From the NCBI GenBank assembly GCA_030424845.1, contig JAUHWC010000006.1, forward strand, positions 62,001-126,000: a stretch of DNA of 64,000 nt, given 5' to 3'. Each line of letters starts with the position of its first letter. The stretch's first letter is position 1. Origin of the DNA: Alphaproteobacteria bacterium (GTDB lineage Bacteria > Pseudomonadota > Alphaproteobacteria > Sphingomonadales > Sphingomonadaceae). Below the pieces are notes generated by a model. The model saw nothing but the letters and a program-made list of their open reading frames with translations, had not been told where the DNA came from and searched no databases. The translations under genes and the position numbers were made by a program. Positions 8,044-16,251 of the stretch are shown in pieces.

Positions 8044-9066
8044 ATGGCGATCACCGGTATCAGGCGGCTGACATACCTCGTGGAGGATGTGGCCGAATGC
8101 ACGAGGTTCTTTGACGATTTCGGCCTGCCGCTCGTGGAGCAGCATCACGACGAGGCATTGTTCGAACTGCCCGACGGCAGCGAAGTGAGGCTGCTCAAGC
8201 GCGGACATGAGGACCTGCCGCAAGGCACTTCGCAGACCAGCATCGGCGTGTACGAGTGCACCTGGGCAGTGGATAGCGAGAAGAGCCTCGCCAGAATTTG
8301 TGCCGGGTTGGAAGATGACCACGACCTCTCGCGTGACGATGAAGGCGTGGTCCGCTTCCTCACGCCTTTCGGACAGGCTATCGCACTCGAAGTCTGGCGC
8401 CCGCGTCCCGTGTTCGGCGCACCCAGCCCCAGCAACACCGTGGGGCATATCGGCCGCTTGAACCAGCCGCGAAAGTGGATCGACCGCGCCGTTCCCAAGC
8501 GCATCCATCACGTGGTCTGGACCTTCCCCGATGTGGACGAGGCGCTCAACTATTATCGTGACCGGCTGAATTTCCGCCTCACGGACATCCAGAAGGGCTT
8601 CGGCTGCTACATCCGCGCCGATGGCGCCTTCGAACACCACAATGTGTTCCTGGCCAATGCCAAGGCCCCGATGCCGGGCTTTGACGGCACGCTGAAGTTC
8701 CACCACGCCAACTTCGAAGTCGAGGATATCGACGAGATGCTGGTCGCCAAGTTCTACATGGACCGCAACGGCTACCATTCCAATGACTGGGGCTTCGGCC
8801 GCCACCGCCTGACCAGCGCCGCCTTCCTGTACATGCCCTGCCCGGCAGGCGGCGAGGCGGAATACGGCGCGGATTGCGATTGCGTGGACGACAGCTGGCG
8901 GCCGCGTGTGTGGGAAGGCAACTTCGGTACGCTGATCTACATGCACGACTTGCCGCAGTGGCTGATGGAGGAACCCAGCTGGGACGTCCGCTACGCCCGC
9001 GACGACGAGACACAATTCATCCCCGTGGAATTCAATTTCGGCAAACAGGCCGAGGCTGCCGAATAG
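8044..9066 (+). CDS. Two-domain VOC protein, probable type I extradiol dioxygenase
   Basis: This 340-residue protein has two vicinal-oxygen-chelate halves. The C-terminal half carries a possible iron set: His156 (RIHHVVW), His220 or His221 (KFHHANF) and Glu273 (GEAEYGAD). The tail DxDxxDDSWRPRVW matches its paralogue at 10353. Type I extradiol dioxygenases cleave catechol rings meta to a hydroxyl group using Fe(II) and O2. The ATG at 8044 is preferred; an in-frame TTG at 8029 is upstream. It is followed after 27 bp by an FAD monooxygenase, so hydroxylation and ring cleavage are probably encoded together. Confidence 0.86.
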   Translation: MAITGIRRLTYLVEDVAECTRFFDDFGLPLVEQHHDEALFELPDGSEVRLLKRGHEDLPQGTSQTSIGVYECTWAVDSEKSLARICAGLEDDHDLSRDDEGVVRFLTPFGQAIALEVWRPRPVFGAPSPSNTVGHIGRLNQPRKWIDRAVPKRIHHVVWTFPDVDEALNYYRDRLNFRLTDIQKGFGCYIRADGAFEHHNVFLANAKAPMPGFDGTLKFHHANFEVEDIDEMLVAKFYMDRNGYHSNDWGFGRHRLTSAAFLYMPCPAGGEAEYGADCDCVDDSWRPRVWEGNFGTLIYMHDLPQWLMEEPSWDVRYARDDETQFIPVEFNFGKQAEAAE

Positions 9067-9093
9067 GCCGCCCGGCAAGAGGAGTATCAGGAC

Positions 9094-10218
9094 ATGAGCA
9101 AGAAGGTTTGCGTAATCGGCGGTGGTGTCGGCGGGCTGGCCGTGGCGATCGGCCTGCACCAGCAGGGCATCGATGTCGAAGTGGTGGAACGCGACAAGGA
9201 CTGGAAGGTCTATCACGTCGGTATCATCGTGCAGGCGAACTTCATCCGCGCGCTGGAACAACTGGGCCTGGGCAAGGCGGCAGTCGATGCAGGCTATCCC
9301 TACAAGGGCGCCCGCTTCATGACCCCTGCCGGTGATATCATCGCCGAGCTTCCGGGAGACAGCCAGGTGGACGGCCTGCCCGGTGACCTTGGCCTGACGC
9401 GGCCTGCCCTGCACGAAGTGCTGACCAGCAAGGTGAAGGAGCTCGGCATCCCGGTTAAGCTCGGCGTTACCTTCGAGAGCTTCACCGACAATGGCGACAG
9501 CGTGGACGTGACCTTCACCGATGGCAGCAGCGGGACATATGACCTGCTGATCGCGGCGGACGGCAACTATTCCGCCGTGCGCAAGGTGCTCTGGCCCGAT
9601 GCCAAGCCGCAATTCACCGGCCAGGGCGTATGGCGCTACAACGTGCCGCGTCCGGCAGACCTTGAATGGAGCGACCTCTACATCGGTGTCGAGAACGGCT
9701 ACAAGGGCAAGGCCGGTTATTGCCCGCTGACGCCGGAAGAGATGTACATCTTCGTCGTCACGGAGGAGCCGGGCAATCCGCGCTACGCACCCGAAACGCT
9801 GGCGGAAGAGATGTCCAAGCGCCTGCAAGGCTATGGCGGCATGCTGGGCGAAGCAGCCAGGCATGTAACCGACCCCGCACTGGTTGTGTATCGTCCGCTC
9901 GAAGCCTGCATCATGCCTGATCCGTGGTACCAGGGCCGCGTGGTGCTGATCGGCGATGCCGCTCACTCCGCCACCCCGCACCTTGGCCAAGGCGCAGCCA
10001 TGGCAGTGGAAGACGCGGTGGTGCTGGCCGAAGAACTTGGCGAGGACCAGCCCGTCGATACGGCCCTGCGCGCCTTCATGGATCGCCGCTTCGAACGCGC
10101 CAAGCTGGTTGGCACCAGCTCGATCATGCTCGGCGAATGGGAAATGCATCCTGAAAAGGCCGGCGATCCGGTCGAAGTGACTGAACGCATCCGCAAGACA
10201 CTGGCGGAGCCGGTCTGA
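9094..10218 (+). CDS. FAD-dependent aromatic monooxygenase (UbiH/PHBH-like)
   Basis: This 374-residue group A flavoprotein hydroxylase has VIGGGVGGLAVAIGLHQQG (residues 6-24), LTRPALHEVL, the YDLLIAADGNYSAVR mid-motif, and GRVVLIGDAAHSATPHLGQGAAMAVEDA with the GD motif. A clear GAGGAG lies 13 nt upstream of the ATG. It lies between two VOC dioxygenase-type genes on the same strand, which suggests that it makes the catechol or hydroxyquinol they cleave. It resembles the paralogues at 4403 and 48143. The substrate is unknown; a flavonoid A-ring type is possible (inference). Confidence 0.93.
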   Translation: MSKKVCVIGGGVGGLAVAIGLHQQGIDVEVVERDKDWKVYHVGIIVQANFIRALEQLGLGKAAVDAGYPYKGARFMTPAGDIIAELPGDSQVDGLPGDLGLTRPALHEVLTSKVKELGIPVKLGVTFESFTDNGDSVDVTFTDGSSGTYDLLIAADGNYSAVRKVLWPDAKPQFTGQGVWRYNVPRPADLEWSDLYIGVENGYKGKAGYCPLTPEEMYIFVVTEEPGNPRYAPETLAEEMSKRLQGYGGMLGEAARHVTDPALVVYRPLEACIMPDPWYQGRVVLIGDAAHSATPHLGQGAAMAVEDAVVLAEELGEDQPVDTALRAFMDRRFERAKLVGTSSIMLGEWEMHPEKAGDPVEVTERIRKTLAEPV

Positions 10219-10276
10219 ACCGGAGTTGCGGCCGGCGCGGTCGAACCTCTCCTCTTCCGCATCGGCTCTACCGATA

Positions 10277-10312
10277 GCAATCCTGCGGAACTATGCATTT
10301 CCGCAGGATTGC
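10277..10312. repeat. Perfect 14-bp hairpin between monooxygenase and second VOC gene
   Basis: GCAATCCTGCGGAA (10277-10290) is perfectly complementary to TTCCGCAGGATTGC (10299-10312) with an 8-nt loop. It lies 59 bp after the monooxygenase stop and 40 bp before the next start. It lacks a T tract, so it could be a partial terminator, an mRNA-stabilising stem-loop or an operator. Confidence 0.75.
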
Positions 10313-10352
10313 CTTGCGTTGCATAAGTCCGGCGCAAGAACGGGAGAATTGA

Positions 10353-11423
10353 GTGAGCATCCTTGGCGTTGAATCCGTGGTTTTTGGAGTTGAAGACCTG
10401 GACGAACACAAGCGTTTCTGGACCGATTTCGGCTTGCTGCTGGAAACGGAAACGGCGGACGAGGTGGTTTTCCGCGTCGCATCCGGAAGCCGCTTGATCA
10501 TTTATCGCCGAGGCGATGCCCGATTACCCTCGCCCGATCCCTTTCCCGGTGACGGGCTCAAGGAGACCGTCTGGGGAGTGGACGAGCAGGCCGAGCTTGA
10601 CCGTATCGCCGCCAGCCTTGCCACCGAAGTAGAAGTGACCACTTCCGAAGACGGCACCGTGCGCTGCGTCTGCCCCGATGGCCAACCCATCGCCCTGCGC
10701 CTGTGGACCAAGCGCCACTTCGTTTCCGAAACATCGCCGGTCAACACGCCCACCAACTACCCGCGCTTCAACCAGCACCGTATCTGGCGCCACAAGTGCC
10801 AGCCCAAGACGATCAACCACGTAGTTTTCTTCAGCCCGGATTACGTCTCCAGCTTCGAATTCTACGAACGCCACATGGGCTTTCGCTATACCGACCATTC
10901 CAAGGGCACCGGCATCTTTGCCCGAGCAGACGGCACCTATGAACACCACAGCATCTTCTGGGTGAACTGCGACCTGCCGATCGCGCCGGACCACTTCAAG
11001 TTCATGCATATCGCCTTCGGCTGCGACGATATCGACGAGGTCATGCTGGGTGCCAACATCATGGAGAACAAGGGCTGGAAGAACACCAGCATGAACTCCA
11101 GCGGCGGCATTTCCCGCCACCGCGCGACCAGCGCGATCTATTACTATTGCGATATTCCCGGGAAGGCGGGCGAGGCCGAATACCATGCCGACAGCGATTA
11201 CCTGGATGACAACTGGGTGCCGCGCGCCTGGGATTTCCGCTTTGGCAGCCTGCTATGGAGCAACAATGCCCCGCCCATCTTCCGCGGCGACAACATCCCC
11301 TGGGACATGGCCTTCGACATGGACCGCAAGAGCTTCGATGCATATCGCAAGAAGAAGCTGGGAAAACGTCCCATCGAAGGGAAGCTTTCGGAACTGACCG
11401 AGGACGACGAGCACGCCATCTGA
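10353..11423 (+). CDS. Two-domain VOC protein, probable type I extradiol dioxygenase
   Basis: This 356-residue paralogue of the protein at 8044 has candidate Fe(II) ligands His156 (TINHVVFF), His219 (KFMHIAF) and Glu276 (GEAEYHADSDYLDDNW). The start is GTG with GGGAG 7 nt upstream. The conserved EYxADxDxxDDxW tail is typical of sphingomonad VOC dioxygenases of this length. It probably cleaves a hydroxylated ring made by the adjacent monooxygenase; two such genes may serve two rings or two intermediates (inference). A hairpin at 11438-11467 follows. Confidence 0.86.
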   Translation: MSILGVESVVFGVEDLDEHKRFWTDFGLLLETETADEVVFRVASGSRLIIYRRGDARLPSPDPFPGDGLKETVWGVDEQAELDRIAASLATEVEVTTSEDGTVRCVCPDGQPIALRLWTKRHFVSETSPVNTPTNYPRFNQHRIWRHKCQPKTINHVVFFSPDYVSSFEFYERHMGFRYTDHSKGTGIFARADGTYEHHSIFWVNCDLPIAPDHFKFMHIAFGCDDIDEVMLGANIMENKGWKNTSMNSSGGISRHRATSAIYYYCDIPGKAGEAEYHADSDYLDDNWVPRAWDFRFGSLLWSNNAPPIFRGDNIPWDMAFDMDRKSFDAYRKKKLGKRPIEGKLSELTEDDEHAI

Positions 11424-11437
11424 GGACCGGAATGCGC

Positions 11438-11467
11438 TCCATCCGTCGCACGTAATGCGGGGATGGA
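11438..11467 (+). terminator. Hairpin after the second VOC gene
   Basis: TCCATCC pairs with GGATGGA, with an inner CGCA/TGCG stem and a short loop, 14 bp downstream of the stop. No clear T run follows. It is probably the terminator of the rightward VOC-monooxygenase-VOC unit. Confidence 0.55.
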
Positions 11468-11665
11468 ACACTTGGAACACGGTTATGGGCTGGAAATTCC
11501 ATCATGCCCCAAGCGGTTCTGCAGGTCGGCGGCTTGTTGCTCTGTGAAGGTTCGGCAAGCACATGCATGGCACCTGCGCTGCAAGATAGAGGCTGCTGTA
11601 GGCAAGCTGTCAGCAACACGGGCCGATCGGACTGATCAAGGCAGCGACGGCACCATCTGGCGCAA

Positions 11666-12310
11666 TCACAGTTTCGCGTTCCCCGCGCTCCACTTCACGC
11701 TCAGTTCCATGCCCTGCCCCAAGGGCAGGAGGGTAGTCTGCATATCGGCCCTGGCCTTGATGGCAGCGCGCAGGGCGCGGGCATTCGGCCGCGCGGCTTC
11801 TGGTTCCACCATGTTGTCGCTGCACAAGATGGCTTCTTCCGAAAGCTGCGGATAGACGGCCTCGAAGCAGGGAACATAAAGATCCTTCCAGATGTCGAGC
11901 AGGACGAAATCCCACTCCCCGTCATCAGCAGCAAGCAGATCCAGCGCATCTCCGCAGCGCAGGTCCACATGTTCCAGCAGGCCGGCCTCGGCCAGCTTCT
12001 CGCTGGCGTGGGCCTGCTTGTAATCGGCCAGTTCCATGCTCACCAATTTCGCGCCCACCGTACGCGCAGCGTCAGCCAGGAACAGGGTGGAATAGCCATA
12101 GGACGTGCCCAGTTCCAGGATGCGGCGAGGCTTGCGTGCGATGATCAGCGAATGGAGGAACCATGCCGCTTCCGCGCCCACCGGCAGCAGGAATTCATCG
12201 CGCCGGGCAAAGCCGGCAGGGCCCAGCTCGCGCATTTTCGCGGCATCGGCGGCAAGACGTTCTTCGTAGACCTCGAAAACCGCCTGTACGCGGTTGTCCT
12301 CAAACCTCAT
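11666..12310 (-). CDS. SAM-dependent O-methyltransferase
   Basis: This 214-residue protein has the SAM-binding motif ILELGTSYGYSTLFLA (about residues 64-79) and the DFVLLDIWKDLYVPCFE stretch, which contains the Asp expected for divalent-metal catechol O-methyltransferases (PF01596 family). It would methylate, or work in reverse context with, a catechol-type hydroxyl. Its ATG overlaps the stop of the GST gene upstream (ATGA), so it is the last gene of a tightly coupled leftward operon with two GSTs, a Rieske oxygenase and a cyclase-family protein. A methyltransferase in a degradative operon is unusual and may detoxify catechols. Confidence 0.88.
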   Translation of the reverse strand: MRFEDNRVQAVFEVYEERLAADAAKMRELGPAGFARRDEFLLPVGAEAAWFLHSLIIARKPRRILELGTSYGYSTLFLADAARTVGAKLVSMELADYKQAHASEKLAEAGLLEHVDLRCGDALDLLAADDGEWDFVLLDIWKDLYVPCFEAVYPQLSEEAILCSDNMVEPEAARPNARALRAAIKARADMQTTLLPLGQGMELSVKWSAGNAKL

Positions 12311-12963
12311 GCCATCTGTGCCTTTCGTGCTTCATAAGCTGCCTGCTCGCGGGCCAGCGCGCGCTGCAATTGCGCAAGCGCCTCGTTATCCGCGCGGTGG
12401 CGGGCAATGTTCTTCCACGGAGCAAGATCGAACCCGCCGAATTCGGAATTGATATAGGCCCACCAGAAATAGGTATCGACGATCGACCATTCATCACCGA
12501 ACCACCAGCGGCGATCCGCCAGTTCGGCATCGAGCTGGTCGAGGACACCGGAAAACAGCTCTTTGCCTCGCTCGCGCACAGGCTCGACATCGCCGGTGGT
12601 CCACATCATCGGCATTTTTACCGCGCGGACATAAGGATGCCAGCCTGCCGAAATCCACAACAGCACGGAAAGCTGCTGTGCGCGGTCCCAATTGTCCTTC
12701 GCCTGCGGGAACAGCCCGGCATCGGGATATTCGGCGTGGAGCCAGCGCAGGATCGCGCCATTCTCGGTAAGCGGCTCGCCATCCACCATCAGGCAGGGAA
12801 CCTTGCCCGCCGGATTGACCTTAAGATAATCGGGCGATTTGTGTTCGCCCTTCTCGAAGATGATGATCCGGTCTTCGTATGGAACGCCCACCGTCTCCAG
12901 CGCAGTCAAAGTCACGCGGCTGCAAGCGGTGTAGCCGTGAAACAGCTTGAGATCATGCGACAT
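12307..12963 (-). CDS. Glutathione S-transferase family protein
   Basis: This 218-residue protein has the thioredoxin-like GST N-domain (KLFHGYTACSRVTLTALE, with the VPCLMVDG cis-Pro loop) and an all-helical C-domain. Its start at 12963 overlaps the preceding GST stop (12953). It shares the general layout of the next GST (YxxxxCSRVTxTALE), so the two are tandem duplicates. In sphingomonads such GSTs include beta-etherases and glutathione-dependent dehalogenases, isomerases or lyases acting on aromatic intermediates. The reaction here is not known. Confidence 0.9.
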   Translation of the reverse strand: MSHDLKLFHGYTACSRVTLTALETVGVPYEDRIIIFEKGEHKSPDYLKVNPAGKVPCLMVDGEPLTENGAILRWLHAEYPDAGLFPQAKDNWDRAQQLSVLLWISAGWHPYVRAVKMPMMWTTGDVEPVRERGKELFSGVLDQLDAELADRRWWFGDEWSIVDTYFWWAYINSEFGGFDLAPWKNIARHRADNEALAQLQRALAREQAAYEARKAQMA

Positions 12964-13612
12964 CGGGCATTCCTCCGATTCGTTCGATGGCCTGCCTTTC
13001 GCGGGCGAGCGCGCGCTGGAAGGCGGGGTGCGCTTCCACGCGGGCGCGATGGGCGGCGATGTTGGGATAGGGTGACAGGTCCACCTGCCCCTGTTCTGCC
13101 GTGCAGTAATTCCAGTAGAGATAGGTGTCAGTGATCGCCCAGTCCTCGCCATACCAGAATGGCTGGCTGGCGAGCCTTGCATCAAGCCCTGTCAGCAGCG
13201 GTTGCACCAGTTGCTTGCCGCGTGCGCGCACTTCCTCCGGATTGCCGGTGGTCCAGCGGATCGGCATCATGTTGGCCCGCACGCTGGGGTGCCAGTTGGC
13301 GGAAATGCTGAACAGGTCAGACAGCTGGCGCGCGCCTTCCAGCGGGTCCGCAATCGCGGGGAACAGGCCGGCTTCGGGAAACTCCATGTGCAGGTAGCTG
13401 ATGATCGCGGCGTTTTCTCCCAGCGACCGGCCATCCACCACAAGGCACGGGATCTTCCCCTTGGGATTGATCGCGCGATATTCGGGGCTGTGCTGCGCCC
13501 CGCGCATCAGCATCACGATCTCGTCCTCGTAATCCACCCCGCATTGTTCCAGCGCGGTCATGGTCACGCGCGAGCACGCGCCGGGCAGGTGATAGAGCTT
13601 GATGCTACCCAT
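12953..13612 (-). CDS. Glutathione S-transferase family protein
   Basis: This 219-residue tandem paralogue has IKLYHLPGACSRVTMTALEQ at the N terminus, IPCLVVDG with the cis-Pro, and a GST C-domain with the WYGEDWAITDTYLYW segment. ACS supplies a Ser/Cys near the usual catalytic position. The ATG at 13612 gives the family-typical N terminus; an upstream ATG at 13624 adds MRKR only. It overlaps the Rieske gene 3' end by 8 nt, so the two are co-translated. Possible roles are maleylacetoacetate-type isomerisation or ether-bond cleavage of a Rieske-derived intermediate. Confidence 0.9.
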   Translation of the reverse strand: MGSIKLYHLPGACSRVTMTALEQCGVDYEDEIVMLMRGAQHSPEYRAINPKGKIPCLVVDGRSLGENAAIISYLHMEFPEAGLFPAIADPLEGARQLSDLFSISANWHPSVRANMMPIRWTTGNPEEVRARGKQLVQPLLTGLDARLASQPFWYGEDWAITDTYLYWNYCTAEQGQVDLSPYPNIAAHRARVEAHPAFQRALARERQAIERIGGMPDVA

Positions 13613-14633
13613 TCGCTTCCGCATTGATCATGGCCTCCAGCTTGCGCCGGGCACGTGTGCCGCCCTGGTCAATTCCCAGGAAGGCCGGTTTCATGTCCCA
13701 GAAATCACCGCCATCCATATTGGCATAGGTTGCCTCGATGATCGGCTTGTCTTCCTCGATGAAGGCCTGCTCCAGCAAGCCGCGCAGCATGGCATCCCCT
13801 TCCGGATTGGGCGGAAAGCCGCGCGTCGTCGCCCAGAAATAGTGGGTATTGGTTTCATCCTCGGGCGTGAGGATATGCGCCTGGTGGGCAATGATGGGAT
13901 TGGTCCCGCGATCATCCCCCGCCATCACCGCGCCGACTTGCAGGTACATGCTTGCAGGTGCATTCCAGCGCATGTCGAGCCAGTGGTCCATCTTCGTGCC
14001 GGGTTCGACCATGCCCATCGTGTGCGGCGGAGCATCTACGCCGGGCATCCACCAGTTGGAATGGAGCGTGTCGCCCACTTCGACAACCTCATGGGTGCCG
14101 GCAAAGATCACACCGCGCCCGGCAAAGCTTCCCTTGTGGACGAATTCGATATGGCTGAGGTCAAGCAGGTTGTCCGTGCCGAGCTGGTAAGGAGCCTTCA
14201 TCGGCATCAGACCGGAAAGCGGCGCGCCATGCCCTTCGATCCACAGGGCCGAGAAATCGGGAATGGCCGACCCGTCCGCCAGCTCCGGATCGCCGGGCCA
14301 GAACCAGATGATGCCATCGCGCTCCTGCGCGGGAAAACTGCGGATGGACGTGCCGGCGGGGATCTTGTCCGCGAAAGGATTCTTCACGCACTGGCCGGCG
14401 TCATTGAAGGTCAGCCCGTGATACGGGCAGACGACGCAATCGCCATCGCGCGACCCCATCGAAAGCGGGGCGTAGCGGTGCGAACAGCGATCCACCATCG
14501 CCGCGATCACGCCATCCTTCTTGCGATAGAGCAGCACGGGATCACCCAGCAGGCGGCGGCGGAACAGCGCCTCACCCTCCACCTCGTGACTCCAGGCAGC
14601 CATGTACCATGCATTCTTGAGATAATTCGTCAT
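13605..14633 (-). CDS. Rieske non-heme iron oxygenase, VanA-like O-demethylase oxygenase
   Basis: This 342-residue protein has the Rieske [2Fe-2S] ligands Cys50, His52, Cys69 and His72 (CSHRY...CPYHG), and the mononuclear iron motif DNLLDLSHIEFVH with His161 and His166 and the bridging Asp158. Length and the opening YLKNAWYMAAW match the vanillate O-demethylase oxygenase group, which removes methyl groups from methoxy-aromatics or hydroxylates rings. It needs a reductase; none is adjacent, although the FAD protein at 24432 is a candidate. It lies downstream of the cyclase-family gene in the same operon. A paralogue is at 35890. Confidence 0.94.
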   Translation of the reverse strand: MTNYLKNAWYMAAWSHEVEGEALFRRRLLGDPVLLYRKKDGVIAAMVDRCSHRYAPLSMGSRDGDCVVCPYHGLTFNDAGQCVKNPFADKIPAGTSIRSFPAQERDGIIWFWPGDPELADGSAIPDFSALWIEGHGAPLSGLMPMKAPYQLGTDNLLDLSHIEFVHKGSFAGRGVIFAGTHEVVEVGDTLHSNWWMPGVDAPPHTMGMVEPGTKMDHWLDMRWNAPASMYLQVGAVMAGDDRGTNPIIAHQAHILTPEDETNTHYFWATTRGFPPNPEGDAMLRGLLEQAFIEEDKPIIEATYANMDGGDFWDMKPAFLGIDQGGTRARRKLEAMINAEANG

Positions 14634-14663
14634 CGGCCCCCTCCTCCCGGTAGCCTTGCGAAC

Positions 14664-15464
14664 CTAATCGTCGAAGATCGCGACGGCCCGGGTCCAACCT
14701 GCGCTGGCGCCCTTGATCTTGTGGGGGAAGCAGGAAATCATGAACCCGGTGGAAGGGATAGCCTCGAGGTTGTGCATCTTCTCGATGTGACAGTATCCGA
14801 TGTCGACGCCTGCACGGTGACCTTCCCAGATCAGCTTGGGATTGCCGGTTTCTTTCACCTTCTCCGCCGTGTGGCTGAACGGGGCATCCCATGACCAGGC
14901 ATCGGTCCCGGTCACGCGCACACCGCGTTCGAGCAGGTACATGGTGGCTTCATAGCCCATGCCGGCGCCGCGTCCGACATAGCCCGGATCGCGATCGGCC
15001 AGCGCCTTGCCGGCGGTAGTGTTGACCACCACGATATCCAGCGGCTGCAACTCGTGGCCAATCCGCTTGAGCTCTTCCTCGACATCGGCAGCAGTGGCGA
15101 CATAGCCATCTTCGAAGCGGCGGAAATCCAGCTTGACGCCCGGGTTGAAGAACCATTCCAGCGGCATCTCGTCGATCGTCTGCGCCGGACGACTTCCCCC
15201 GGGCAGTGCTGCATCCTGCGTCGGGTGATAGTGCCACGGCGCATCGACATGGGTTCCGCTGTGCGTGGTCAGCCGCACCCATTCGGCAGCACAGAACGGC
15301 TGACCGCCGTGCATTCCCTCCGCATCATCCGGATCGAACCAGTGCGCCAGTTCGTGCTTGGTATCGGCGTGGACCTCGTACTCGATGGTCGGCTTCAGGA
15401 AGGGCGGATCGCTGACGATGTCATTCTCGAGCGTCATCGACAGGTCTACGTAGCGGCGGGGCAT
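14664..15464 (-). CDS. Cyclase-family (kynurenine formamidase-like) metal hydrolase
   Basis: This 266-residue protein has the signature THSGTHVDAPWHY (HxGTHxDxPxH), which binds the catalytic metal in the cyclase/kynurenine formamidase family (PF04199), and the later GTDAWSWDAP segment. The family hydrolyses amides, esters and lactones or cyclises polyketides. The start at 15464 has GAGG 8 nt upstream and gives normal family length. It is the first gene of the cyclase-Rieske-GST-GST-OMT operon, divergent from a cupin gene at 15636. A role in opening a lactone from ring cleavage is plausible (inference). Confidence 0.88.
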   Translation of the reverse strand: MPRRYVDLSMTLENDIVSDPPFLKPTIEYEVHADTKHELAHWFDPDDAEGMHGGQPFCAAEWVRLTTHSGTHVDAPWHYHPTQDAALPGGSRPAQTIDEMPLEWFFNPGVKLDFRRFEDGYVATAADVEEELKRIGHELQPLDIVVVNTTAGKALADRDPGYVGRGAGMGYEATMYLLERGVRVTGTDAWSWDAPFSHTAEKVKETGNPKLIWEGHRAGVDIGYCHIEKMHNLEAIPSTGFMISCFPHKIKGASAGWTRAVAIFDD

Positions 15465-15635
15465 TGTGGCATCCTCAGGTAATGTCTCGTTCTTCTGGCC
15501 AACGGTCTGCACCGGGAAGGCGCGACTTACAATGCTATCCATCAGGCCGATTTCGCAGAACCGCTGCAATCAATTTCCCCCACCAGCGGGCGTGGCTAAG
15601 TTGTGGGGCTGCAACGGATATGAAAGAGGAATTCC

Positions 15636-16223
15636 ATGTCACGCGAACCAAGGGTCGTGGTTACCGGCCACGACAAGAACGGCAAGGCCATCATCATTTC
15701 GGACAAGGCGCCGCGCACCTATCCCACACCGAAGTTCCTGACGACCTTCTACGAGGTTTGGAACGAGAAGAAGGTACCCGTCACCGTCAGCCGCGAGATG
15801 CATGACGACGAGACTGACCTGACTCACCCCCCGCCACGCGGCGGCGTGCGCATCCGCATGCACGATTTCGATCCCGCCGGGGACAAGTCCGAACAGCTGA
15901 CCTACGAGGAAATCGTCGAACATTTCAAGGAAGCCGGTTCCGAAGATGCCGTGCCGCCGAAGGACAAGTGGAAGCACGCCTTCATGCACCGCACCGAAAG
16001 CATCGACTTCGGCATCATGATCGAAGGCGAATTGGTGCTGGTGATGGAAGAAGGCGAGCGCGTGCTGACCCCGGGCGACATTGTGGTGCAGGTGGGCACC
16101 AACCACAGCTGGACCAACCGCAGCGACAAGAACGCGCGCATCTGCTTCGTATTGCTGGATGGCGATTATGACGATGAACTGCGCGGCCTGCTGGGCACCG
16201 AACCCAAGCCGCCGGTTGGCTGA
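15636..16223 (+). CDS. Cupin-domain protein
   Basis: This 195-residue protein has a C-terminal cupin barrel (HRTESIDFGIMIEGELVLV, then LTPGDIVVQVGTNHSWTN with a second His). Only some of the classic HxH metal ligands are recognisable. The opening RVVVTGHDKNGKAI resembles that of the cupin at 19443, so the two are paralogues. It is monocistronic, divergent from the cyclase operon. Related cupins occur in aromatic catabolic clusters with unknown or isomerase-like functions. Confidence 0.85.
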   Translation: MSREPRVVVTGHDKNGKAIIISDKAPRTYPTPKFLTTFYEVWNEKKVPVTVSREMHDDETDLTHPPPRGGVRIRMHDFDPAGDKSEQLTYEEIVEHFKEAGSEDAVPPKDKWKHAFMHRTESIDFGIMIEGELVLVMEEGERVLTPGDIVVQVGTNHSWTNRSDKNARICFVLLDGDYDDELRGLLGTEPKPPVG

Positions 16224-16251
16224 TTGCTGACAGTTTCGGTGGGCTGGGCCG

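Noticed and set aside
6394-10149. A 1251-codon minus-strand open frame
   Set aside because: It is antisense to the SDR, LysR, VOC and FAD monooxygenase genes, which have clear family motifs and ribosome-binding sites. Long antisense frames are common in high-GC DNA, and its translation shows no recognisable domain.
11463-11855. A 130-codon plus-strand frame after the second VOC gene
   Set aside because: It runs into the antisense of the O-methyltransferase and has no recognisable domain.
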